A stretch of 64,000 nt of DNA from Cohaesibacter marisflavi (GCF_900115225.1 NZ_FOVR01000001.1:434001-498000), one strand, 5' to 3'. Shown: positions 1 to 9,590, counted from the stretch's first letter. Notes: generated from the letters alone by a model not told the origin. Program-made: numbers and translations.

Positions 1-1165
1 CATCCAGAAAGGCGATGCGCTCCTGGTCGTCAACAGATCCATTCACCAGCTTATCATTGTTGGCCATGCCATTTTCCGTAATGGCCAGAGGCAGATCGCC
101 CGTATAGGTGTCCTTGATCCAATTGAGAAGATAGCCGAGACCTTCCGGATAGACTTCCCAGTCCATCTCTGTGCGCGGAAGAGGGCCCTTGTTGCCAATC
201 ATCTCTGGCAGGCCGGCGTCGTCTTCAGTCTCTCCGGCAGAGACGAGATTACGCGTATAATAGTTGATGCCGAGCCAATCGAGCGGTGCCTTGATGGATT
301 CCATATCCTGCTGCCAGCCTTCTGGCAGGTGCGGTTCGAGATAGGCCAGCACATCGTCGGGATAGGCTCCCTTGAACAGGCCTCCAAGGAACCAGCGATT
401 ATATATGCCTTCGGTCAGTTTGGCCGCCGTTTTGGAGGCGTGGCTTTCGTCAAACGGGCTGACATGCTCAAAGTTGAGAACGATGCCCAGATCCTTCTGC
501 CCCAGAGCACGTAAAGCGGCGAGGGCCTTGCCATGGGCAACGGGTACAAGATGGGCTGCCCGGCTGACTGCACGTATGTCGCGTAGTCCGGGAGCATGGG
601 CACCATGAAAGTGGCTATACCAAGTGACGCACCAGGGCTCATTGAAGGTAACCACGCTGGAGAGCCGGTCGCCGAGGCGTTTGACCACGATTTCGGCATA
701 GTCGGCAAATAGGTCGGTTACATCCCTGTTACGCCAGCCGCCAATGTCGGAAAGCGCATTAGGTAGCTCCCAGTGATACAGCGTCAAGTTTGGCTGAAGA
801 CCGCGTTCAAGCATGCCGTCCACCAGCTTGTCATAAAAATCGAGCCCTTCCTCATTCACCTGCCCACGGCCTTCCGGGAGAATGCGGGCCCAAGAGGTGG
901 AGAAGCGGTAGGCTGAAACGCCCAGTTGCTGCATCAGGTCCAGATCACCGTCCCAGCGGTGATAATGGTCGCACGCCTTTGAGCCATTTTCATAGCGGAC
1001 AACATTGCCCGGAGCTGCGGCGAAGCTGTCCCAATGGCAGGGGCCGCAGCTACCAAAGGCGCTGCCTTCAATCTGATAGGCCGAGGTGGAGGTGCCGAAG
1101 GTGAAGTCTTCGGGAAAGTCAGACCGTTTGACAGTAAAATGCGGCTGTCTTGGTAATGCTGGCAT
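1..1165 (-). CDS. GH1 beta-glucosidase, C-terminus cut by window edge
   Basis: Glycoside hydrolase family 1 enzyme, expected to cleave beta-glucosides such as cellobiose. Translation from the ATG at 1163-1165 begins MPALPRQPHFTVKRSDFPED and continues with the GH1 N-terminal signature FGTSTSAYQIEG. The acid/base glutamate lies in TFNEPWC near residue 170, followed by HAPG. The nucleophile glutamate lies in ITENG near residue 365, just before the edge. About 388 of the usual ~450 residues are visible. It lies 79 bp downstream of aglR on the same strand, so the two are probably co-transcribed. A beta-glucosidase beside an alpha-glucoside locus suggests broader glucoside use. Family assignment is firm; substrate is inferred. 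Confidence 0.93.
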   Translation of the reverse strand, partial: MPALPRQPHFTVKRSDFPEDFTFGTSTSAYQIEGSAFGSCGPCHWDSFAAAPGNVVRYENGSKACDHYHRWDGDLDLMQQLGVSAYRFSTSWARILPEGRGQVNEEGLDFYDKLVDGMLERGLQPNLTLYHWELPNALSDIGGWRNRDVTDLFADYAEIVVKRLGDRLSSVVTFNEPWCVTWYSHFHGAHAPGLRDIRAVSRAAHLVPVAHGKALAALRALGQKDLGIVLNFEHVSPFDESHASKTAAKLTEGIYNRWFLGGLFKGAYPDDVLAYLEPHLPEGWQQDMESIKAPLDWLGINYYTRNLVSAGETEDDAGLPEMIGNKGPLPRTEMDWEVYPEGLGYLLNWIKDTYTGDLPLAITENGMANNDKLVNGSVDDQERIAFLD

Positions 1166-1244
1166 GAAGAAATCCCATAAGGTTGCTTGAGCCGGGGAGC
1201 GGGCTCATCAGGTAAAAGCGGTGTGGTTGTTAGGTGCACTTCTG

Positions 1245-2276
1245 TCAGACGCGGCGCGGGCCGGTGGATTGACCTACCACCAGATCCGTTTCCCAGAGTT
1301 CCTGCACCGGTGGCTTGTCCGGATTGTCAATCTGGTCGAGAAGAATCTCGGCCAATCGTCGTCCGGCATTCATGATGGAAGACCGTACCGACGTGAATAG
1401 AGGCACACCGGGATATTGCAGGAAGGACAGCTCATCGTCAAAAGTGACGACGGAGAGATCCTTGCCAATCTGCAGGCCGCATTCCTGAGCCGCACGCACA
1501 ACGCCGAGCGCAGTCAGAACTGAAGAGGTGACGAGACCTGTAGGAGCATTTTCCCTTTGGAGCAGAGACTTGGTGACGTCGTATCCATAAGGCTCGATCA
1601 TGTCGGAAGAGAAAATGAGGCCAGAGTCCACCTCAATGCCACGCTGGGTGAGAGCGGCTTCATAGCCAAGCCGTCTGCGATAGGCAAAATCCATCTCTTC
1701 AATACCATTGAGCAGAGCAATCCGCTCATGGCCGAGATCGAGCAGGAAGTTGGTCGCGCGTTTGAAGCTGCTACGGTTGTTCACATCGAGCCAGGAATAG
1801 TCGATATTGCTTTCTTCGGTGCGGCCATGCACCACGAAGGGTAATTGGAGACTTTGCAATAGCCCGATGCGCGGGTCTTCTTTATATGGGCCGTGGACGA
1901 TAACGCCATCCACGCGCTTGGAGCGTGCCAGCTCGCGATAGCATTTTTCCTGCTCATCATAAGGCACAACAGAAATCAGCATTTCAAAGCCAAACTTGGC
2001 GTAGGTTGATCCCGCGCCGGCGATAAAGTCGGAGAAATGCGGGTTGATCATGGAATGCTGCGGGCTTTGGGGCACGACATGTGCGACTGCATGGGACTTG
2101 CCCATGGCAAGGCGCTTGGCCGAGTAGGAGGGATGATAATTATATTTACGAGCCGCTTCGATGACGCGCGCACGCGTTTTCTCTCCAACCTCGGGATACC
2201 CGTTAAGGGCCCGACTGACCGTGGTTTGAGACAGGTTTAGTTTGTTGGAAAGTTCCTTAAGATTCACAGTCGTCAC
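1245..2276 (-). CDS. aglR: LacI-family regulator of the alpha-glucoside operon (AglR-like)
   Basis: A 343-residue LacI/GalR repressor. The N-terminal helix-turn-helix is classical (VNLKELSNKLNLSQTTVSRA, residues 4-23), with the hinge helix around SAKRLAMGKS. A periplasmic-binding-like sugar-sensing domain fills the rest. It is divergent from aglE, and the intergenic region holds two AACCGGTT-like palindromes of the kind LacI proteins bind. Position and family match AglR of Sinorhizobium agl loci, which represses in the absence of alpha-glucosides. The symbol rests on synteny as well as family, so regulon identity is inferred. Confidence 0.88.
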   Translation of the reverse strand: MTTVNLKELSNKLNLSQTTVSRALNGYPEVGEKTRARVIEAARKYNYHPSYSAKRLAMGKSHAVAHVVPQSPQHSMINPHFSDFIAGAGSTYAKFGFEMLISVVPYDEQEKCYRELARSKRVDGVIVHGPYKEDPRIGLLQSLQLPFVVHGRTEESNIDYSWLDVNNRSSFKRATNFLLDLGHERIALLNGIEEMDFAYRRRLGYEAALTQRGIEVDSGLIFSSDMIEPYGYDVTKSLLQRENAPTGLVTSSVLTALGVVRAAQECGLQIGKDLSVVTFDDELSFLQYPGVPLFTSVRSSIMNAGRRLAEILLDQIDNPDKPPVQELWETDLVVGQSTGPRRV

Positions 2277-2412
2277 CTCGAACTCAAGCTACCTACAGTC
2301 GATAGTATGAGCTTATTCAACTTTATGCGCTTGCCCAGCCTGTGCTACGATAGGCCGAGGCTGGTCCTCCGCAAGCCAAAGCCCTTTGAAAATTTGACAG
2401 CATCTTAGGCAC

Positions 2413-2523
2413 AAACCGGTTGAAACCGCAATCCTGTTGTCAAACATTGCGGCATTTTTTACAATCACATGCCCAAAGAGCACGCTTGAAAGTGTAGAAA
2501 AACCGCCGGATTTTACCGGTTTG
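2413..2523. promoter_or_regulatory. Twin LacI-type operators in the aglR-aglE intergenic region
   Basis: The 383-bp gap between aglR and aglE contains AAACCGGTTG at 2413-2422 and TTACCGGTTTG at 2513-2523. The second is essentially the reverse complement of the first, and both centre on CCGG as LacI-family operators do. Their centres are 100 bp apart, compatible with a repression loop. A weaker related half-site (AAACCG) lies just upstream of the second. Binding by AglR is inferred. The rest of the gap shows no gene. Confidence 0.55.
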
Positions 2524-2659
2524 CATTAAATTCATCCTTGACTCTTGTATGCAACCAAAGCATGCTCAGCTCATTCAAAGCGCTTTGGATAAAGCGCAAC
2601 TTTTGTTTAATAACGATAGGGTGTCGTGTGCGAAGTCGGCATTCTTGGGAGGTTCGCAA

Positions 2660-4015
2660 ATGTTGAAAAAACTTATGCTCGGTGCAGCCCTTGCCGCTCT
2701 CTCTGTTGGGAGCCTTCAGGCCGCAGAGCTGAAATTCAAGCCAGGGGAAGACGCGAAGTTCAACTGGGCTTCTTATGAGGAATTCAAAAAGAATGTAGAC
2801 CTGAGCGGCGAATCCATGACCATTTCCGGTCCGTGGCTCGGTGTCGACAAAGACCTTTTCATGAGCGTCGTTGCTTATTTTGAAGAAGCAACTGGCGTTA
2901 AAGTGCAGTATGCTGGCTCAGACTCTTTCGAGCAGCAGATCGTGATTGACACGGGCGCTGGCTCTGCACCAAACGTTGCAGTTTTTCCGCAGCCCGGTCT
3001 GGCCGCTGATCTCGCAAGCAAAGGCTATCTGACTCCGCTTGGTGATGAAACGCGCGACTGGCTTGCTGAGAATTACGCAGCTGGTGAATCCTGGGTTGAT
3101 CTGGGTAGCTACCAAGATAAAGACGGCGAATCCAAATTCTTTGCTTTCCCATACAAGGCCGACGTGAAATCACTGGTCTGGTATATCCCTGAAAACTTCG
3201 ATGATGCTGGCTACGAAGTGCCGGAGACCATGGAAGACCTCAAGGCGCTGACAGAACAAATCGTGGAAGATGGTGGCACTCCGTGGTGCATCGGTCTTGG
3301 TTCTGGCGCTGCGACCGGTTGGCCTGCAACCGACTGGGTGGAAGACCTGATGCTGCGCACCGCTAGCCCGACCACCTACGACAAATGGGTCTCCAACGAC
3401 ATTCCGTTTGATGATCCTGCTGTCGTCAATGCCATTGAAGAATTTGGCTGGTTCGCTCGCAATGATGATTTCGTTGATGGTGGAGCAGGGGCCGTTGCTA
3501 CGACCGACTTCCGCGATAGCCCGAAAGGTCTCTTTGCTTCCCCGCCGAAATGCTACATGCATAAACAGGCTTCCTTCATTCCTTCCTTCTTCCCTGAAGG
3601 GACGCAGTTGGGTGTCGATGCCGACTTCTTCTACTTCCCGGCCTATTCTGACAAGGATCTGGGGACACCGGTGCTCGGTGCTGGCACGATGTTCGCCATC
3701 ACCAAGGACTCCAAAGCAGCTGAAGCGTTCATCGATTTCCTGAAAACGCCAATCGCGCACGAAATCTGGATGGCTCAGTCCGGTCTGTTGACCGCATTTA
3801 AAGGTGTTAATCTCGATGCCTATGCCAACGACTCCATGCACAAACAGGGTGAGATTTTGCTCAACGCAACGACCTTCCGCTTTGATGCATCTGATCTGAT
3901 GCCAGGTAAAATCGGCGCTGGTTCCTTCTGGACCGGTATGGTCGATTACACCGGTGGTAAAGACGCCAAAGAGGTTGCCGGAGAAATCCAGAAATCCTGG
4001 GATGCTCTGAAATAA
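2660..4015 (+). CDS. aglE: Alpha-glucoside ABC transporter substrate-binding protein
   Basis: Family 1 extracellular solute-binding protein of 451 residues that would capture alpha-glucosides (maltose, sucrose, trehalose type) in the periplasm and hand them to AglF/AglG. The ATG at 2660 is preferred to one at 2549: it follows GGAGG at 2649-2653 and opens a typical signal peptide (MLKKLMLGAALAALSVGSLQ) ending near AELKF. The mature protein has the MalE-like GPW and TGVKVQY stretches. It is first gene of aglEFGAK. A 403-bp gap with a strong hairpin separates it from aglF, which could protect the aglE transcript. Confidence 0.92.
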   Translation: MLKKLMLGAALAALSVGSLQAAELKFKPGEDAKFNWASYEEFKKNVDLSGESMTISGPWLGVDKDLFMSVVAYFEEATGVKVQYAGSDSFEQQIVIDTGAGSAPNVAVFPQPGLAADLASKGYLTPLGDETRDWLAENYAAGESWVDLGSYQDKDGESKFFAFPYKADVKSLVWYIPENFDDAGYEVPETMEDLKALTEQIVEDGGTPWCIGLGSGAATGWPATDWVEDLMLRTASPTTYDKWVSNDIPFDDPAVVNAIEEFGWFARNDDFVDGGAGAVATTDFRDSPKGLFASPPKCYMHKQASFIPSFFPEGTQLGVDADFFYFPAYSDKDLGTPVLGAGTMFAITKDSKAAEAFIDFLKTPIAHEIWMAQSGLLTAFKGVNLDAYANDSMHKQGEILLNATTFRFDASDLMPGKIGAGSFWTGMVDYTGGKDAKEVAGEIQKSWDALK

Positions 4016-4043
4016 GTGTGCAGAGACATCTTCCATCAACACG

Positions 4044-4068
4044 CCGGTTCCCGTTTTTCGGGGGCCGG
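4044..4068 (+). terminator. Strong hairpin between aglE and aglF (attenuator or mRNA stabiliser)
   Basis: Arms CCGGTTCCCG (4044-4053) and CGGGGGCCGG (4059-4068) pair over ten positions, two of them G-U, around a TTTTT loop. There is no T-run after it, so it is a poor classical terminator. It lies 28 bp after the aglE stop and may cause partial termination or block 3' decay, giving more binding protein than permease. The remaining 350 bp to aglF shows no convincing gene. Confidence 0.55.
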
Positions 4069-4418
4069 TAAACTATAGGCGATCGTTCCTGTTTCATTTG
4101 CCGAGTGCTGTGAAAGGTCGATCGTGACTTAAATCGAATTCTAAAATGCTTCGATCAGGCTAAGTCAGGCCTTAAGGAGAATGTCTGGGGCCTCGCTTCA
4201 TGTGGCAATCGCGTTTCGGAACCTTTTGCGGTTTCAAGACGTTGTCCCGAAGAGTGGCTGTTCTAGCCGTCTTGTTGACGTTTCCAAGCAAATATCGGCA
4301 AGGGTCGTGAAACTCAAACCAAAGAACCGGGGAATGGTAGCCTCCACGCAGACGGGCGCAACGATCCGTACGTACCTTCTATCAATTTCCGGGCAATATT
4401 AAGGTGGAGCGTGACTAA

Positions 4419-5429
4419 ATGGAGCAATTAGCATCGGCACTGGGGACCGTTATCGTCGGGGTCCTTGCGTGCGTGGCGTATTTTTATGGCTCGAACTGGC
4501 TCCTGGATCGTGTCTTTCCAGCAAATGCGGCGTCTGCCGAAAAGGGCATCAAGAATCTGCAGATTGCACATGCAGTCCGTCCATGGCTGTTTCTTGGTCC
4601 GGCACTGCTGACATTGGGCCTTTATCTTGTCTATCCCGCCCTCGATTCTGTGCGACTGTCCTTTTACAATAGCGACAGCACCCAGTTTGTCGGTTTGGAC
4701 AATTATGTGTGGCTGTGGTTTGACGACGGGTTCCGTCAGTCCATGTTCAACAACATGCTCTGGCTTATTTTTGTGCCGGCCATGTCGACTTTCTTCGGCC
4801 TTGTGATCGCGGCGCTGACCGACCGGATCTGGTGGGGCAATATCGCCAAGTCACTGATCTTCATGCCAATGGCCATTTCCTTCATCGGCGCGTCTATCAT
4901 CTGGAAATTCGTCTACGAATATCGCGGTGAAGGCTCCGCCCAGATTGGTATTCTCAACGCCATTGTTGAGGCCTTGGGGGGCGATCCTCAGGCGTGGATC
5001 ACAATTCCCTTCTGGAACAACTTCTTCCTGATGATCATTCTAGTCTGGATTCAGACCGGCTTTGCCATGGTCATCCTGTCTGCGGCCCTGCGCGGCATCC
5101 CAGAAGAAACGATCGAAGCAGCAACGATTGATGGCGCCAATGGCGTGCAGATCTTTTTCCTGATCATGGTCCCTCAGATCTGGAAAACAATCGCCGTTGT
5201 CTGGACGACCATCACAATCACCGTGCTCAAGGTCTTCGATATCGTGTTCGCGATGACAAACGGGCAATGGGATACGCAGGTGCTCGCCAACTATATGTAT
5301 GACTGGATGTTCCGCGGTGGCGGCGATTTCGGTCGCGGTGCCACAATCGCAGTCATCATCATGTTGCTCGTCGTTCCGATCATGATCTGGAACATTCGTT
5401 CAGCTACTAGAGATTCCAAAGGGCACTAG
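4419..5429 (+). CDS. aglF: Alpha-glucoside ABC transporter permease (MalF-type)
   Basis: Inner-membrane permease of 336 residues. It has an N-terminal membrane segment (ALGTVIVGVLACVAYFYG), a second near residue 55 (PWLFLGPALLTLGLYLVYPA), and four or more further helices. The conserved EAA loop reads IPEETIEAATIDGANGVQIF, the contact site for the ATPase AglK. It ends two bases before the aglG start, so translation is probably coupled. AGGTGGAG precedes the ATG at 4419. Assignment follows family plus the aglE-aglF-aglG-aglA-aglK order. Confidence 0.92.
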   Translation: MEQLASALGTVIVGVLACVAYFYGSNWLLDRVFPANAASAEKGIKNLQIAHAVRPWLFLGPALLTLGLYLVYPALDSVRLSFYNSDSTQFVGLDNYVWLWFDDGFRQSMFNNMLWLIFVPAMSTFFGLVIAALTDRIWWGNIAKSLIFMPMAISFIGASIIWKFVYEYRGEGSAQIGILNAIVEALGGDPQAWITIPFWNNFFLMIILVWIQTGFAMVILSAALRGIPEETIEAATIDGANGVQIFFLIMVPQIWKTIAVVWTTITITVLKVFDIVFAMTNGQWDTQVLANYMYDWMFRGGGDFGRGATIAVIIMLLVVPIMIWNIRSATRDSKGH

Positions 5430-5431
5430 AA

Positions 5432-6589
5432 ATGATCTCAGGATCCAAAACAAAATCGCCCTTGATGTGGGTAGTTCATCTGTCCGTCCTCATGCTGGTT
5501 CTTCTATGGACCTTACCGACAATCGGCCTTTTCGTTTCCTCTATCAGGGACAAGGACCAATTGGCGGTTTCTGGCTGGTGGACAGCGCTATTTTCTTCCG
5601 AACAGAATGTGATAGGACGGTCCGTTGACCCTGAAGATCAGGTGTTCAAGGATGGCCTTTATGTTCTGCAAGGCAATGTCCTTGAGCAGGATGGAAACTC
5701 GGGCACGATCAAGGCCTTTGGCTGGCGTGCTCAGGAGCCTGCTGCGTTCAAGGTCGGTGAAACGGCTGACATGCGACGGGATCGCAAGATGACCGTTGAA
5801 AGTGATGGCAGCTATACCATCACTCAGCCGGAGGAATGGACCGGAAAACGTGGTAAGCGCATTTTCTACACCATCGAGACTCCTCCCATTTTTACACTCG
5901 ATAACTATCGAGAGGTTCTGACAGCCGAGGGGATTGGCCAATCCTTTGTCAACTCCTTGACGGTGACCATTCCTTCTACGGTCATCCCGATCCTGATCGC
6001 CGCTTTTGCTTCTTATGCTTTGGCATGGATGCATTTTCCCGGTCGAGCGGTGTTGATCGCGGTGGTTGTCGGCTTACTTGTCGTCCCTCTCCAGATGTCG
6101 CTCATACCATTGTTGCGGCTCTATAACGGTGTAGGATCATTCTTCGGCGTTCCCGCAAAGACATATCTGGGCATATGGCTAGCGCATACAGGCTTCGGCT
6201 TGCCCTTAGCGGTCTATCTGTTGCGCAACTATATCTCGGAATTGCCAAGAGAAATCATCGAGTCAGCCCGTGTCGACGGAGCCAGCCATTTTGACATTTT
6301 TGTCAAGATCATTCTGCCTCTGTCCTTCCCGGCGCTCGCCTCCTTTGCGATCTTCCAGTTCTTGTGGGTCTGGAACGATTTGCTCGTGGCCATGGTGTTC
6401 CTTGGCAACACGGAGGATCAGTTGGTGCTGACTGGACGCCTGCGCGAAATGCTGGGCTCCCGCGGCGGCAACTGGGAAATTCTCACGGCATCCGCTTTCA
6501 TAACGATCATCGTTCCACTCGGCGTCTTCTTTACGTTGCAGCGCTATCTGGTGCGTGGTCTGCTGGCCGGTTCGGTCAAGGGCGGTTAA
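5432..6589 (+). CDS. aglG: Alpha-glucoside ABC transporter permease (MalG-type)
   Basis: Second permease of the alpha-glucoside importer, 385 residues. One membrane segment near residues 12-32 is followed by an unusually long extracytoplasmic region of about 130 residues, a feature of AglG proteins, and then a five-helix permease core. The EAA motif reads LPREIIESARVDGASHFDIF near residue 270. It ends GSVKGG, a MalG-like C-terminus. Tight spacing to aglF shows they are one transcript. Partner is AglF; ATP hydrolysis is provided by AglK. Confidence 0.92.
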   Translation: MISGSKTKSPLMWVVHLSVLMLVLLWTLPTIGLFVSSIRDKDQLAVSGWWTALFSSEQNVIGRSVDPEDQVFKDGLYVLQGNVLEQDGNSGTIKAFGWRAQEPAAFKVGETADMRRDRKMTVESDGSYTITQPEEWTGKRGKRIFYTIETPPIFTLDNYREVLTAEGIGQSFVNSLTVTIPSTVIPILIAAFASYALAWMHFPGRAVLIAVVVGLLVVPLQMSLIPLLRLYNGVGSFFGVPAKTYLGIWLAHTGFGLPLAVYLLRNYISELPREIIESARVDGASHFDIFVKIILPLSFPALASFAIFQFLWVWNDLLVAMVFLGNTEDQLVLTGRLREMLGSRGGNWEILTASAFITIIVPLGVFFTLQRYLVRGLLAGSVKGG

Positions 6590-6651
6590 GTCGGAACCAT
6601 AAAGCCGACTTTCCCAAACAGTGACATACAAGCAATTGAACTGGAAATTCT

Positions 6652-8295
6652 ATGATTGGAAAAGAAATTGACAAGGACTGGTGGCGTGGTGGTGTGATCT
6701 ATCAGATCTATCCCCGGTCCTATCAGGATACCAATGGAGACGGTGTGGGTGATCTGAACGGGATTACCAGCCGCTTGCCTTACATCGCCTCTCTGGGCGT
6801 GGACGCAATCTGGATCTCTCCATTCTTCACATCGCCAATGCTCGACTTCGGCTACGATGTCTCGGACTATTGCGATGTTGACCCAATGTTCGGGAATCTG
6901 GCCGATTTCGACAAACTGATTTCTGCGGCTCACTATCTGGGGCTCAAGGTCATGATCGACCTTGTGCTGTCCCATACCTCTGACCAGCATCCGTGGTTTG
7001 TGGAAAGTCGGCGCGACCAGACCAACCACAAATCAGACTGGTATGTCTGGGCGGATGCCAAGCCCGATGGAACCGTACCCAACAACTGGCTCTCCATCTT
7101 CGGTGGGTCTTCATGGCAATGGGATAGTCGCCGCAAACAATATTATCTGCATAACTTCCTCAAGTCGCAGCCAGATTTGAACTTCCACAATCCGGACGTT
7201 CAGGATGCTTTGCTTGATGTTACCCGCTTCTGGCTGGATCGCGGTGTTGACGGTTTCCGCCTGGATACGATCAACTTCTATTTCCATAGTCAGACGCTGA
7301 GGGACAACCCGGCTCTGCCTCCGGAATTGCAGAACTATAATACAGCGCCAAGCGTCAACCCCTATACTTATCAGTCTCACCTCTATGACAAGAGCCAACC
7401 GGAGAATCTGGAATTCTTGAAGCGGTTCCGGGCCTTGCTGGACGAATATCCGGCAGCTGCGGCCGTGGGTGAAGTGGGGGATGACGAGCGCGGTCTGGAA
7501 ATTCTGGCTGATTATACGTCCGGTGGCGACAAGATGCATATGTGCTACGCCTTCGACTTTCTCGGACCTGATGCACCAACACCGCAGAATGTCTACAAGG
7601 CATTCACGTCGCTGCAATCCGAAGCTCCAGATGCTTGGGCCTGCTGGGCTTTCTCCAACCATGATGTCGTGCGCTATTGCACCCGTTGGCCGGTGAAGCC
7701 CGACTTGCAAGATACCGTCAACCGTCAGCGCATTGCGCTTCTGCTCTCGTTGCGAGGGTCTGTTTGCCTCTATCAGGGCGAAGAACTCGGGCTGCAGGAA
7801 GCTGATGTGCCATATGAGGAATTGCAGGACCCTTACGGCATCGAATTCTGGCCGGACTTCAAGGGCCGCGATGGATGTCGCACGCCGATGGTCTGGGAGT
7901 ATGAGCATACCAACGCTGGTTTCTCTGAATCCAAACCATGGTTGCCGATCCCAGAAGATCATGCTGCCACGACCGTCGATATTGAAGAACAGAACGAAAC
8001 ATCGCTACTCAATCATTATCGCGACATGCTGGCCTTCAGGAAACTCCATCCTGCCTTGTCAAAAGGGGCCATTCATTTCGTGACGAATGACGAAGAGGGG
8101 GATGTGCTGATCTTTATTCGCGAAAGTGAAGAAGAACGTCTCCTTTGTGTCTTCAACCTTGTTGCTGAAGAGCGCGAAGTGCCGTTTGATTTCGAAAATG
8201 TCGAGGCACTTGAAGTCGCCGGCTTTGAAAGCTTCATGATGGATAACTCCCTGCATCTGCCCGCTTATGGTGCTTATTTCGGGGTAATGAAGTGA
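6652..8295 (+). CDS. aglA: GH13 alpha-glucosidase
   Basis: Cytoplasmic alpha-glucosidase of 547 residues that would hydrolyse imported alpha-glucosides to glucose. It has the (beta/alpha)8 GH13 start WWRGGVIYQIYPRSYQDTNG, conserved region I DLVLSHTSDQHPWF, and region II GFRLDTINF carrying the nucleophile aspartate. The acid/base glutamate is in AVGEVGDDERG, and region IV FSNHDVVR carries the third carboxylate. No signal peptide is visible, as expected for an enzyme acting after uptake. It lies between permease and ATPase genes in the agl operon. GH13_23-like by appearance; exact substrate preference is not determinable here. Confidence 0.93.
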   Translation: MIGKEIDKDWWRGGVIYQIYPRSYQDTNGDGVGDLNGITSRLPYIASLGVDAIWISPFFTSPMLDFGYDVSDYCDVDPMFGNLADFDKLISAAHYLGLKVMIDLVLSHTSDQHPWFVESRRDQTNHKSDWYVWADAKPDGTVPNNWLSIFGGSSWQWDSRRKQYYLHNFLKSQPDLNFHNPDVQDALLDVTRFWLDRGVDGFRLDTINFYFHSQTLRDNPALPPELQNYNTAPSVNPYTYQSHLYDKSQPENLEFLKRFRALLDEYPAAAAVGEVGDDERGLEILADYTSGGDKMHMCYAFDFLGPDAPTPQNVYKAFTSLQSEAPDAWACWAFSNHDVVRYCTRWPVKPDLQDTVNRQRIALLLSLRGSVCLYQGEELGLQEADVPYEELQDPYGIEFWPDFKGRDGCRTPMVWEYEHTNAGFSESKPWLPIPEDHAATTVDIEEQNETSLLNHYRDMLAFRKLHPALSKGAIHFVTNDEEGDVLIFIRESEEERLLCVFNLVAEEREVPFDFENVEALEVAGFESFMMDNSLHLPAYGAYFGVMK

Positions 8296-8347
8296 TGATG
8301 AAAAGTTTGCATGTAAGAGCAAGTAACTTGTTTCTCGGGAGGGCAGG

Positions 8348-9460
8348 ATGGCAAGCCTGAAGCTTACAGATATCGAAAAGGCCTATGGCGTCACCAAGGT
8401 CCTCAAGAATATCAATCTGGAAATCGAGCAAGGCGAGTTCATCGTCTTCGTTGGGCCTTCTGGCTGTGGTAAATCCACCCTTCTACGCATGATAGCGGGG
8501 CTGGAGAGCATCACCGGCGGCGATTTGCAGATTGACGGACAGCGCATGAACGAAGTGCCACCGTCCAAGCGCGGCATTGCCATGGTGTTCCAGACATATG
8601 CGCTCTATCCGCATATGACGGTTTATGACAATATGGCCTTCGGCATGAAGATCGCCAAAGCTTCCAAGGAAGAGATCCATGAGCGGGTCTCCAAGGCAGC
8701 AGACATTCTGCAGTTGACCCCGTTTCTGGAGCGTCTGCCCAAGGCGCTTTCTGGTGGCCAGCGCCAGCGTGTTGCTATTGGTCGCGCCATTGTGCGTGAT
8801 CCCAAGGTCTTCCTGTTCGATGAACCTCTGTCCAACCTCGATGCTGCCTTGCGTGTCGCAACCCGCATCGAGATCGCTCAGCTCAACGAGAGCATGCCGG
8901 ACACCACGATGATTTATGTGACCCACGACCAGGTGGAAGCCATGACGTTGGCGGATCGCATTGTCGTGCTTTCCACGCGCGGTATCATTGAGCAGTGTGG
9001 GGCGCCCATGGAGCTCTATGAAAACCCGAAGAATGTTTTCGTGGCGCGCTTCATCGGCTCTCCGGCCATGAATGTCTATGACTGTAAGGTCATGGAAACC
9101 GGCGAGAAAACCCGTGTCGCCTTCGAAGAGGGCGGGCATAGCTTTACGGTGAACGTGCCCAGCACACCAGATCAAAAAGGCAAGCCAGCCAAATTCGGCG
9201 TTCGTCCTGAAGATCTGCGTCTCTGTGAAGATGGCGATGAGCCACTTTACAAATGCGAAGTGCGCATCGTTGAAAAACTCGGTGAAGTGACCTTGCTCTA
9301 TCTGGAACCACCGCATGAAGGGGAAGAAGCCCTGATTGCCAAGATTCCGGGCACCCATGACTTCAAGCGGGGCGAAATGGTAACCCTGACCGCAGACGAC
9401 GAAAAACGCCATCTCTTCAATGAAGAGGAAATTTCCTTCCGTTGGATTGGCAAGGAATAG
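8348..9460 (+). CDS. aglK: Alpha-glucoside ABC transporter ATPase (MalK-like)
   Basis: A 370-residue ATP-binding subunit of the MalK/UgpC class. Walker A is GPSGCGKST near residue 38, the signature is LSGGQRQRVAIGRA, Walker B is VFLFDEPLSNLD, and the switch histidine is in YVTHDQVEAM. A C-terminal OB-fold regulatory domain (about residues 240-370) is present. It starts after CGGGAGGGC and is the last gene of the operon, followed by a strong terminator. It powers AglF/AglG. Confidence 0.93.
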   Translation: MASLKLTDIEKAYGVTKVLKNINLEIEQGEFIVFVGPSGCGKSTLLRMIAGLESITGGDLQIDGQRMNEVPPSKRGIAMVFQTYALYPHMTVYDNMAFGMKIAKASKEEIHERVSKAADILQLTPFLERLPKALSGGQRQRVAIGRAIVRDPKVFLFDEPLSNLDAALRVATRIEIAQLNESMPDTTMIYVTHDQVEAMTLADRIVVLSTRGIIEQCGAPMELYENPKNVFVARFIGSPAMNVYDCKVMETGEKTRVAFEEGGHSFTVNVPSTPDQKGKPAKFGVRPEDLRLCEDGDEPLYKCEVRIVEKLGEVTLLYLEPPHEGEEALIAKIPGTHDFKRGEMVTLTADDEKRHLFNEEEISFRWIGKE

Positions 9461-9488
9461 ACTTCGGTCTTCGATTGAGAAGAGTAAT

Positions 9489-9524
9489 GCAAAGGCCTTC
9501 ATGCAATCGCATGGAGGCCTTTGC
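9489..9524 (+). terminator. Terminator hairpin after aglK
   Basis: Near-perfect inverted repeat: GCAAAGGCCT (9489-9498) pairs with AGGCCTTTGC (9515-9524), extended inward by TCATGC/GCATGG around AATC. It lies 28 bp after the aglK stop and closes the agl operon. Confidence 0.75.
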
Positions 9525-9546
9525 TGTATCAGCGTTGGATAATAAA

Positions 9547-9574
9547 AAGGCCAGCAGAAGAGTTTGCTGGCCTT
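9547..9574 (-). terminator. Intrinsic terminator of the aminotransferase gene
   Basis: Ten-base-pair stem AAGGCCAGCA (9547-9556) / TGCTGGCCTT (9565-9574) with an 8-nt loop. On the minus strand it is followed by TTTTTATTA, the expected U-tract, 16 bp after the stop of the minus-strand aminotransferase. Confidence 0.8.
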
Positions 9575-9590
9575 GGGTTTCTGCTGTGGC

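Noticed and set aside
3170-4042. 290-codon minus-strand frame opposite aglE
   Set aside because: Antisense shadow of aglE with no family resemblance.
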